DNA from: Candidatus Aegiribacteria sp.
GTDB lineage: Bacteria > Fermentibacterota > Fermentibacteria > Fermentibacterales > JCC-6
DNA length: 6,235 nt
Assembly (NCBI GenBank): GCA_030642525.1
Contig: DAOWNO010000135.1
Coordinates: 1-6,235 of the forward strand
Direction of reading: 5' to 3'
The notes under the pieces are model-generated. The model was not told where the DNA came from and ran no database searches. It worked only from the letters and a program-made list of their open reading frames with translations. The position numbers and the translations under genes were made by a program. Below are positions 1-5,636 of this stretch, piece by piece (position 1 is the stretch's first letter; the number at the start of each line of letters is the position of its first letter).

Positions 1-5
1 AGTAT

Positions 6-23
6 AGTATCAATAATGATACT
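6..23. repeat. Inverted repeat AGTATCA-N4-TGATACT
   Basis: The arms at 6-12 and 17-23 are perfect 7-bp complements around a 4-base A/T spacer. No T-run follows on the plus strand, so it does not look like a rho-independent terminator. Related ATACTG/CAGTAT words recur at 93-98 and 115-120, which form a second, looser inverted pair with a 16-base spacer. It may be a protein-binding site or the end of a feature that starts outside the window. The role is unknown. Confidence 0.4.
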
Positions 24-56
24 GTTTGTCAATCCCTTTCTGTGTGCTAACAATGA

Positions 57-75
57 TTTAACAGCAGCTGTTCAA
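57..75. promoter_or_regulatory. Palindromic operator-like site 1 (AACAGC-A-GCTGTT)
   Basis: The core at 60-72 is a perfect odd palindrome, AACAGC-A-GCTGTT, flanked by TTT on the left and CAA on the right. The same core, with T at the centre, recurs at 191-203, 131 bases away centre to centre. An isolated half-site TTTAACAG lies at 88-95. Site 1 is upstream of the promoter at 139-168 and site 2 is just downstream of it, an arrangement typical of operators. That a regulator binds here is inference, and the regulator is not identified. Confidence 0.5.
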
Positions 76-138
76 TTCTCTTTCTAGTTTAACAGTATAA
101 GAATACAGTACAGGATACTGGGGGTCAAGGCGATTATC

Positions 139-168
139 TTGACATTGTGTAGTAAACAAATGTATACT
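139..168 (+). promoter_or_regulatory. Sigma70-type promoter for the integrase fragment
   Basis: A perfect -35 hexamer TTGACA lies at 139-144 and a near-consensus -10 TATACT at 163-168, with an 18-base spacer. Transcription would start near 175, giving a leader of about 49 bases before the ATG at 224. The palindrome at 188-206 falls inside this leader. The sequence match is strong; activity is inferred. Confidence 0.6.
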
Positions 169-187
169 AACACTGTGAAAGACGTTG

Positions 188-206
188 TTTAACAGCTGCT
201 GTTAAA
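188..206. promoter_or_regulatory. Palindromic operator-like site 2 (TTTAACAGC-T-GCTGTTAAA)
   Basis: This is a perfect 19-bp odd palindrome centred on base 197. It sits between the predicted transcription start (about 175) and the Shine-Dalgarno AAGGAG at 209-214. Its core matches site 1 at 60-72. A protein bound here would block transcription of the gene at 224; as RNA it could also fold into a hairpin next to the ribosome binding site. Integron integrase genes are often under LexA control, but this is not the enterobacterial LexA box, so assigning LexA would be a guess. Confidence 0.55.
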
Positions 207-223
207 GTAAGGAGCGAGTTTAA

Positions 224-523
224 ATGCAAAGTCAACTGGAAGAGTTCGAGCAGTATCTTAGCGAACTGAAACTGATGAATGAGAAACACCAACCTTATAT
301 GCTCTGGTGGGTTAGACACTACTTATTCCTACAGCGACCGGATGATCCTGAGTATTCGAAGATACTTGAGGAAGAGGGTAAAAAGGATTGGCAGATCAGA
401 CAGGCTCTTGATGCTGTTAAGCTATATCATCGATTCTCAGGAGATATTATTTCACATGAGATCGATAGATTCGCGGATAACCCCATTGAGGACTTGGTGA
501 TCTTTGATAGTTCGAAGCGGTAA
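224..523 (+). CDS. Truncated integron-integrase-like tyrosine recombinase, N-terminal core-binding domain only
   Basis: A 99-residue frame starts at ATG 224, supported by AAGGAG at 209-214 with 9 bases of spacing. Residues about 5-71 resemble the SAM-like core-binding domain at the N terminus of tyrosine recombinases of the integron-integrase type: a first helix (EEFEQYLSELKL), then WWVRHYLFLQRP near 28-39, then DWQIRQALDAVKLYHRF near 55-71. In active enzymes this domain grips the recombination site, and a catalytic domain of about 200 residues follows. Here the frame runs through about 28 unrecognised residues and stops, so the catalytic Arg, His and Tyr are absent. Part of the catalytic domain survives in another frame at 501-662, so the ORF is best read as the front half of a pseudogene with an internal deletion. 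Its promoter and ribosome binding site look intact, so a small DNA-binding protein could still be made. The family call comes from motif recall, not a search. Confidence 0.6.
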   Translation: MQSQLEEFEQYLSELKLMNEKHQPYMLWWVRHYLFLQRPDDPEYSKILEEEGKKDWQIRQALDAVKLYHRFSGDIISHEIDRFADNPIEDLVIFDSSKR

Positions 524-662
524 GGGCGATAAGGACAGAATGACTATACTGAGCAAAATATTGATTCCAGACCTGAGAGAACATCTTGAAGCTGTACGAA
601 ACAGTTTCCCCGGGACTGGCGTACCTGTATCCCTGCCCAATGCTTTGGAAAGGATTATATGA
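501..662 (+). pseudogene. Integron-integrase-like catalytic-domain fragment (out of frame remnant)
   Basis: In the frame of base 501 the translation reads SLIVRSGKGDKDRMTIL, then SKILIPDLREHLEAV, then VPVSLPNALERII and a TGA stop at 660-662. GKGDKDR is the conserved beta-strand motif after the first catalytic Arg of tyrosine recombinases, with the expected active-site Lys. The V-x-LP-x-ALER segment matches the motif that in integron integrases precedes the KYP...W.W..F patch. The frame is closed upstream by TGA at 498-500, differs from that of the 224-523 ORF, and overlaps its last bases. About 80 residues around the first catalytic Arg appear to be deleted, and everything after ALER (HxLR box, His, Tyr nucleophile) is missing. 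ATG at 540 opens a 40-codon frame but has no well-placed ribosome binding site. The fragment ends beside the tRNA-Sec 3' end at 664. Confidence 0.7.
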
Positions 663-663
663 T

Positions 664-760
664 TGGCGGGAACGTGTGGGAATCGAACCCACCCAGGATG
701 GTTTTAGCACCCAACACCGGATTTGAAGTCCGGGAGGGACACCAGTCCCCTTGCGCTCCC
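664..760 (-). tRNA. selC: tRNA-Sec (anticodon UCA)
   Basis: Read on the minus strand, the 97-base gene runs from GGGAGCGC to an encoded GCCA end. It shows the marks of bacterial tRNA-Sec. The acceptor is 8 bases long (7 pairs, one of them G-U, then a C-A mismatch). The D stem has 6 pairs, GGGGAC/GTCCCT, around a TGGT loop. The anticodon stem CCGGA/TCCGG holds loop CTTCAAA with anticodon TCA at 726-724. A variable arm of about 24 bases has a GGGTG/CATCC stem, and the T arm is GTGGG-TTCGATT-CCCAC. It is charged with serine, converted to selenocysteine, and delivered by SelB at UGA codons with a SECIS element, so the organism very likely makes selenoproteins. None of the genes here contains an in-frame UGA. 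The gene lies 95 bases downstream of the phosphorylase on the same strand, and its 3' end abuts the integrase remnant. Confidence 0.95.
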
Positions 761-781
761 GCGGGTATATCTTTACGGGCA

Positions 782-816
782 ATCAAACATCTGGCAATAT
801 TCTCGTTTGATGTCAA
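782..816 (-). promoter_or_regulatory. Inverted repeat with TTGACA upstream of tRNA-Sec (weak promoter candidate)
   Basis: The spacer between the phosphorylase stop and tRNA-Sec holds ATCAAAC at 782-788 and its exact reverse complement GTTTGAT at 805-811, with 16 bases between. On the minus strand TTGACA, a consensus -35, lies at 816-811 and shares one base with the repeat. A 17-base spacer puts CAGATG at the -10 position, a poor match. It could be a weak or activated promoter for selC, or the hairpin could be a transcript end or processing site if selC is read from glgP. No T-run follows, so a terminator is not supported. Confidence 0.3.
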
Positions 817-855
817 GTACCCGGGTTTCCGGAATGCAAGTACATTTCCTGATAG

Positions 856-3417
856 CTACTCCCACCAGCTTACAAGACCGGGTTCAATTATAAGGCCGAA
901 CTCCGGGTGGCACGGAAGGATTCTTGCGGTGAAACCCTGATTGCCGGAATGATTGCACACAAATGATCCGGTAAAAATGAAATTACCTTCTTCCTCCCGG
1001 TCGAATTTCAGGAGAATCAGGTTTCTTTCGCTCAACCATCCGTCAGGCTCGATCTTGCCTTGATGAATTTCAACCTGCAGATCTTCGGGCAGAAGCCCCG
1101 GAGCATGAACTGTAATTATAACAGGGAGCGGGTCGCCGACTTCACAGGTGCCGTTTTCCATCTCGCATTCTACCTGTTTAATCTGAATTGCACCCCATGC
1201 TTTTCTGACCTTCTCCATCCATTCAGCCAGATTCCTGGCGCCGGAGTAGTTATTATCTGAAAGTTTTTTTGCGCGTTCGCATGCTGGAATGTATGATGCA
1301 TTTGTGTATTCCATCAGCATTCTGTTACTGCTGAAAAAGGGACAGACTTTTTTCATTGATTCTTTCATTATTCTGATCCAGTTTACCGGGATGTCGTTTC
1401 TATCCCTGTCGTAAAAGATTGGGGCAATCTGGTTTTCAATTAAGTTGTAGAGAGCTTTTGCTTCCAGTCTGTCCTGAAGGTCAGGATCATCGTATTCCTC
1501 ACCTTCCCCTATCGACCAGCCCATTCCCGGTTCGTAAGCTTCGGCCCACCATCCGTCTGGAACGCTGCATTGAATCACTCCGTTAAAGCAGGCTTTCATT
1601 CCGCTTGTTCCACTTGCCTCCATGGGAAGTCTCGGGGTATTCAACCAAACGTCTACTCCCTGAACCATCTGTCTTGCCACATCAATGCTGTAGTCTTCGA
1701 GATAGATGATCTTGCCGTAGAATTCCTCCTTCATGCAGAGATGGACTAATTTTCTGATTAGCTCTTTGCCTTCAGTATCATGCGGGTGAGCTTTGCCTGC
1801 AAAGATGAATTGCACAGACTTTTCAGGATCGTTAACGATTTGATTCAGGCGTTCCTCATCACGGAGAAGCAGAGTTGCTCTTTTGTATGATGCGAATCTC
1901 CTTGCGAATCCGATGGTCAGAGTTTCAGGATCAAGGACAGGGATATCTTCAAGATGTGGTTTGAAAAGCCCCATCCGTTTGATCTGCTTTTCCCATCTGT
2001 CCCTTGACCATGAGATGAGTCGTTCTCTCATTCTGGTATGTGCCGGCCACAGTTCGGAATCTGGAACCTTTTCAATCTTTTTCCATGCTATGCTGTCTGT
2101 TTTATTACTTGACCATCTCGGACCGACATATCTGCTGAAGAGCTTAACCATTTCATCCGATACCCATGATTCAGGATGAATACCATTTGTTACATGTGTT
2201 ATAGGAGTATCTGCTTCAGGAAGAGTCGGCCAGACATCTTTCCATATCTTTCTTGAAATTCTGCCATGCAATTCACTTACACCGTTCCGAAAACCGCAGA
2301 ATCGAAGACCGAAAACCGTCATGGAGAAATTGGGGTTATCGTTATAATGGCCGAACTGAAGAAACTCTTCGTTGGTCAGCCCCATTTCCTTTATCATTGG
2401 ATGTAGATATTTTATTACCAGATCAGCTGGAAACTCCTCGTTGCCGGCGGGAACCGGAGTGTGTGTCGTGAAGACATTACCGGCGGAAACTAATTCTCTG
2501 GCTTCAGGAAATGACAGGTTCTCCTTCATGAGCTTCCTTATCAGTTCTACTATCAGAAATGCCGAATGCCCTTCATTTATATGTCTTACCGTGGGAGTCA
2601 GGTTCATTTCATCCAGAGCTCTAAGGCCGCCAATACCCAGTACTATTTCCTGCTGAATCCTTTTTTTTCTGTCACCGCCGTAGAGCTGTCCGGTTATCTC
2701 ACGGTCATCTTTTCTGTTCTCAGGAAGATTAGTATCAAGCAGAAACAGATCAGCTCTGCCTACTTTTATTCTCCAGACAGCGGCTTTAACAACTCTGTTT
2801 CCCATCGGTACATCCACTGAGACCTGGCTGCCGTCATTACCGAAAACCGGCTCAACAGGCATATTGGAATAATCGTTAACGAAGTAGCGTTCCTGCTGCC
2901 ATCCGTCGCTGTTCAGATACTGGCTGAAATAACCATGTCTGTAAAGCAGTGAGACCCCAACCATGGGGAGCCCGAGTTCACTCCCGCTCTTAATAGTGTC
3001 TCCAGAGAGAACACCAAGACCGCCCGAATAAATTGGAATACTCTCATGCAGACCGAATTCGGCTGAGAAAGTGGCGACAAGGAAATTGTCGTTGATAGCC
3101 TTATTCTGTTTCTTCAGAGCATCGAACCATGTGCTTCTCTCAAGATAATTCGTAAGACGTTCAGTAGTCTTTTCCAGGTGTGAAAGGTATACGCTATCCT
3201 GTGCGAGTTCCTTGAGTCTTTCCTGACTGACATGCCCAAGGAGACGCACCGGGTTGTGGTATGATTTTTCCCACAGGTCGGAATCTATCCATCGGAAGAG
3301 TTCAATCGCCTGCGAATTCCATGTCCACCATGTATTGTAAGCTATCTGTTTGAGAGCGGTAAGCTGTTCCGGTATTTTGGGGATCACCCTGAAAGTTCTT
3401 GTTTTCAATGTATACAC
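856..3417 (-). CDS. glgP: Alpha-glucan (glycogen/maltodextrin) phosphorylase, GT35
   Basis: This cytoplasmic PLP enzyme removes terminal alpha-1,4-linked glucose from glycogen or maltodextrin with phosphate, giving glucose-1-phosphate. The 853-residue frame has the layout of the bacterial/archaeal alpha-glucan phosphorylase subfamily rather than the E. coli type. An N-terminal domain (about 1-100, with AYNTWWTWNS near 26-35) is followed by SAEFGLHESIPIYSGGLGVL at 118-137 and NEGHSAF at 281-287. FTTHTPVPAGNEEF at 316-329 holds the likely active-site His319. HVTNGIHPESW is at 408-418, RRFASYKRA at 506-514 supplies phosphate-site Arg507/Lys512, and EASGTSGMK at 600-608 carries the PLP-binding Lys608. 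A C-terminal beta domain of about 110 residues (745-853) is usual in this subfamily. No key residue is missing. The outermost start is GTG at 3417, which lacks a well-spaced Shine-Dalgarno. TTG at 3408 sits 6 bases after GGAAGGTG and may be the true start (850 residues). The gene is divergent from the C25 peptidase, with tRNA-Sec downstream. Confidence 0.95.
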   Translation of the reverse strand: MYTLKTRTFRVIPKIPEQLTALKQIAYNTWWTWNSQAIELFRWIDSDLWEKSYHNPVRLLGHVSQERLKELAQDSVYLSHLEKTTERLTNYLERSTWFDALKKQNKAINDNFLVATFSAEFGLHESIPIYSGGLGVLSGDTIKSGSELGLPMVGVSLLYRHGYFSQYLNSDGWQQERYFVNDYSNMPVEPVFGNDGSQVSVDVPMGNRVVKAAVWRIKVGRADLFLLDTNLPENRKDDREITGQLYGGDRKKRIQQEIVLGIGGLRALDEMNLTPTVRHINEGHSAFLIVELIRKLMKENLSFPEARELVSAGNVFTTHTPVPAGNEEFPADLVIKYLHPMIKEMGLTNEEFLQFGHYNDNPNFSMTVFGLRFCGFRNGVSELHGRISRKIWKDVWPTLPEADTPITHVTNGIHPESWVSDEMVKLFSRYVGPRWSSNKTDSIAWKKIEKVPDSELWPAHTRMRERLISWSRDRWEKQIKRMGLFKPHLEDIPVLDPETLTIGFARRFASYKRATLLLRDEERLNQIVNDPEKSVQFIFAGKAHPHDTEGKELIRKLVHLCMKEEFYGKIIYLEDYSIDVARQMVQGVDVWLNTPRLPMEASGTSGMKACFNGVIQCSVPDGWWAEAYEPGMGWSIGEGEEYDDPDLQDRLEAKALYNLIENQIAPIFYDRDRNDIPVNWIRIMKESMKKVCPFFSSNRMLMEYTNASYIPACERAKKLSDNNYSGARNLAEWMEKVRKAWGAIQIKQVECEMENGTCEVGDPLPVIITVHAPGLLPEDLQVEIHQGKIEPDGWLSERNLILLKFDREEEGNFIFTGSFVCNHSGNQGFTARILPCHPEFGLIIEPGLVSWWE

Positions 3418-3490
3418 CTTCCACGAAACCTGTTATCCTGGTTGTTGCTCAATCGGGAACCATTACCAGAGTATTGTAATATATTCAGAG

Positions 3491-3503
3491 TACATGCCAT
3501 GTA
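3491..3503. promoter_or_regulatory. Perfect 13-bp palindrome in the divergent spacer
   Basis: TACATG-C-CATGTA is a perfect odd palindrome in the 101-base spacer between the divergent phosphorylase and C25 peptidase genes. It lies just upstream of the peptidase Shine-Dalgarno (GAAGGGA, 3506-3512) and about 75 bases from the phosphorylase start. Its form and place fit an operator that could act on either gene. TAATAT at 3477-3482 (plus strand) and TACAAT at 3479-3474 (minus strand) are possible -10 boxes, but neither has a convincing -35. Function is inferred. Confidence 0.4.
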
Positions 3504-3518
3504 ACGAAGGGACTGAAT

Positions 3519-5561
3519 TTGAGATTAATTCTGCCGGTGCTGTTACTGGTGCTCGGGGGGCTTCCAGCCATCGCAGGTTCGATTACGCGTACGGTTGAAT
3601 TCGATCCAGCTCTTGTAACCATCGAAATTGAAAATATATGGAACGTAGTGGAATTCCCCGGTATGGAACTTCGCGGAGAGCCCGGCGCGCCCCTGCTTCC
3701 AGTATTTCCGGTAGTGTTTCTGCTGCCGAACGGAGCTTTGAATGTTTCTTTTCACGTATCTGCATTAAGCGAATCCTCAATCAGTCAACCCGGTATCAGG
3801 GTAATACCCGCAACTGAACCGAGACCGTTCAGCAGGATTTCAGATCCATCCATTCGGCTTCCTCAACCACAGATATATGCATCGAATTCGATCTGGCCCT
3901 CAGACCCTGTCCTCTGGACTCACACCGGAACGATATCCGGATTCAGAATAGCTTCATGTCTTCTGCAGCCATGGGAGTACCTGCCGGCAGACGGTCAACT
4001 CTCTCTTTTAACAGAAATCGAAGTAACCGTATCCTGGGATGAAGGATTTCCAACTAATCTGTCCACTGAACAGAACGAAGTCGCACGGAGGAGAATCCGC
4101 GCTCTGATTGATAACACTGAAATGATCCCTGTTTACGAACCGTCATTCAAGGTCTCCGGGGATGCCGAATATCTGATAGTATGTGATAGCTCCTATGTAG
4201 ATACGATGCAACCGCTTGCGGATCTTCATGAGAGACACGGACGGACAGTCGAGATAGCCGGCGTTCATGCAATTCTCGATAACTTCAGTGGACGAGATGA
4301 TGCGGAGAAACTGCGCAATTTCATAATAGATAGATTCCTGGAGCATGGCACAGTATTCGTGCTTCTTGCCGGTGATGAAACTCTTGTTCCTGTGAGAATG
4401 GTGGAGCTTCTCTGTGAAGGATTACCTGATAATGCTCCGGTTGATCTGTATTTCGCCGACCTTGACGGTACATGGGATGGCAACGGTGACGGCAGATACG
4501 GGCAGCCGGATGACGATCTTGATCTTTACGCGGATGTTCTTCTTGGAAGAGCGTTATTCTCAACCGTGAGAGAAGCTGAGATTTTTGTTCAGAAGAACAT
4601 CACTTACCAGAGCAGCACTACACCGGGAGACTGGCCTTCCAGGGCGGTACTCTGCGGAGCTGTGCTGTTTGAGGATATCGGATATACAGGAGCAAAAGGC
4701 TGTGATTCTATTGCGGTTACAATGCCTGCATGGTGGGATATAACAAAAGCATACGAGATATTGTATGGCGATGGAATTGACACCCATATTCCAATTATCA
4801 GCAGCGGTACCGGCTGGAACCACTACGCCGGACATGGCAATGATAGAGGGATCTACTGGAGTTCAGCACCGATGGGTATGATGACGAACTGGATTGCTAC
4901 GGACAGTCTTCATAATGGTAATAAAACAGGAATTCATACCAGTATAGCATGTCACCCCGCGGAGTATATCGGGCTGGAATGCTGCGCAGAAGCCCTTCTG
5001 AATGCTCCGGATGGCGGCGGAGTGGCGGTAATGTTCAATACCAGCTACGGATGGGAAGGATTCTGGCCCTCTCTGGGACCCAGTGAATGGATGTGCATCG
5101 ATCTGGCCAGGCAGGTATTCCGGGAGCACTCTCCAAGTATAGGACTTGCATTTTCCATAGCAAAGGATCTGCGGATCCCATACATGCACGGCGGATATGA
5201 TCGAACATTTCAGAGCCTTCTTTCCTGGAGCGCATTCATGGATCCGGCTCTTAAAGTAAGACAGTCTCACAGTGATCCTCCGGTGCCTCCAGTACAGCTC
5301 ACCATTTCCCCGCCATATCCCAATCCCGCCGAAAGGGACGCGCCAATCGCTTTTTACGTAGATTTCTCTGCCGGTTCTGCCGACGTATCTGTTCATGACT
5401 TTGCCGGCCGGTTGATCTGGGAGACTGAAATTCACTCTCCACAGAGAGTATCCTGGGAAGGAACCGATCCGTTCAACAATAGAGTTCCCGCCGGAGTGTA
5501 CATCATTTCCGTACGCAAAGGAAATTATATCAGAAACCGATTGACTACCGTTCTTAATTAA
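3519..5561 (+). CDS. Secreted gingipain-type (C25) cysteine peptidase with FlgD/Por-like C-terminal domain
   Basis: The 680-residue frame starts with TTG at 3519, chosen for GAAGGGA at 3506-3512 and for the signal peptide that begins there (MRLILPVLLLVLGGLPAIAG, cleavage near residue 20). Residues about 25-175 resemble the C25 propeptide (ITRTVEFDP, then GEPGAPLLPVFP at 53-64). The catalytic part spans about 215-580: AEYLIVCDSSY at 216-226, FVLLAGDETLVPVR near 280-293, an Asp/Gly-rich probable calcium site DLDGTWDGNGDGRYG at 314-328, and LLGR at 341-344. NHYAGHGN at 434-441 has the likely catalytic His439, and SIACHPAEY at 475-483 the likely nucleophile Cys478, followed by CCAEALLNAPDGGGVAV. 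Residues about 592-680 form a beta-sandwich with PYPNP at 599-603, FAGRLIW and VPAGVYIISVRKG, like FlgD-Ig or type IX sorting tails. The product is probably exported and attached to or released from the surface. It would cut proteins; substrate specificity cannot be read here. Confidence 0.85.
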   Translation: MRLILPVLLLVLGGLPAIAGSITRTVEFDPALVTIEIENIWNVVEFPGMELRGEPGAPLLPVFPVVFLLPNGALNVSFHVSALSESSISQPGIRVIPATEPRPFSRISDPSIRLPQPQIYASNSIWPSDPVLWTHTGTISGFRIASCLLQPWEYLPADGQLSLLTEIEVTVSWDEGFPTNLSTEQNEVARRRIRALIDNTEMIPVYEPSFKVSGDAEYLIVCDSSYVDTMQPLADLHERHGRTVEIAGVHAILDNFSGRDDAEKLRNFIIDRFLEHGTVFVLLAGDETLVPVRMVELLCEGLPDNAPVDLYFADLDGTWDGNGDGRYGQPDDDLDLYADVLLGRALFSTVREAEIFVQKNITYQSSTTPGDWPSRAVLCGAVLFEDIGYTGAKGCDSIAVTMPAWWDITKAYEILYGDGIDTHIPIISSGTGWNHYAGHGNDRGIYWSSAPMGMMTNWIATDSLHNGNKTGIHTSIACHPAEYIGLECCAEALLNAPDGGGVAVMFNTSYGWEGFWPSLGPSEWMCIDLARQVFREHSPSIGLAFSIAKDLRIPYMHGGYDRTFQSLLSWSAFMDPALKVRQSHSDPPVPPVQLTISPPYPNPAERDAPIAFYVDFSAGSADVSVHDFAGRLIWETEIHSPQRVSWEGTDPFNNRVPAGVYIISVRKGNYIRNRLTTVLN

Positions 5562-5565
5562 CATG

Positions 5566-5590
5566 ATGGAATAGCCTGCCGATCTTCCAT
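5566..5590 (+). repeat. Weak inverted repeat between the two exported-protein genes
   Basis: ATGGAA at 5566-5571 and TTCCAT at 5585-5590 could form a 6-bp hairpin with a 13-base loop in the 75-base spacer after the peptidase stop. There is no T-run and little G/C in the stem, so a real terminator is unlikely. No convincing promoter is visible before the next gene, so read-through from the peptidase is plausible. Confidence 0.25.
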
Positions 5591-5636
5591 GTATCAGAAT
5601 AGGAAACAGAAAACTTTAACATGGAGGTCTGAAAGA

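Noticed and set aside
1..223. Possible integron attI/attC sites (GTTTAAC, GCTAAC words)
   Set aside because: RYYYAAC-like words occur, but no ordered pair of core sites with the expected spacing or cassette boundary could be found.
447..782. A 111-codon minus-strand frame across the integrase remnant and tRNA
   Set aside because: It runs straight through tRNA-Sec in sense direction; its composition is that of RNA gene and shadow sequence, with no domain.
821..833. CCGG-GTTT-CCGG as a terminator of the phosphorylase
   Set aside because: The stem is only 4 bp and no T-run follows on the minus strand.
659..940. A 93-codon plus-strand frame starting at the tRNA end
   Set aside because: It is antisense to tRNA-Sec and to the end of the phosphorylase; the familiar-looking peptide is the usual false ORF from antisense tRNA.
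4863..5564. A 233-codon open frame on the minus strand
   Set aside because: It lies antisense to the well-supported C25 peptidase, has no recognisable domain and looks like a codon-bias shadow.
5541..5636. Promoter for the VIT-domain gene (TTGACT at 5541-5546)
   Set aside because: No acceptable -10 box lies at 16-18 bases, and the -35 candidate is inside the peptidase coding end.
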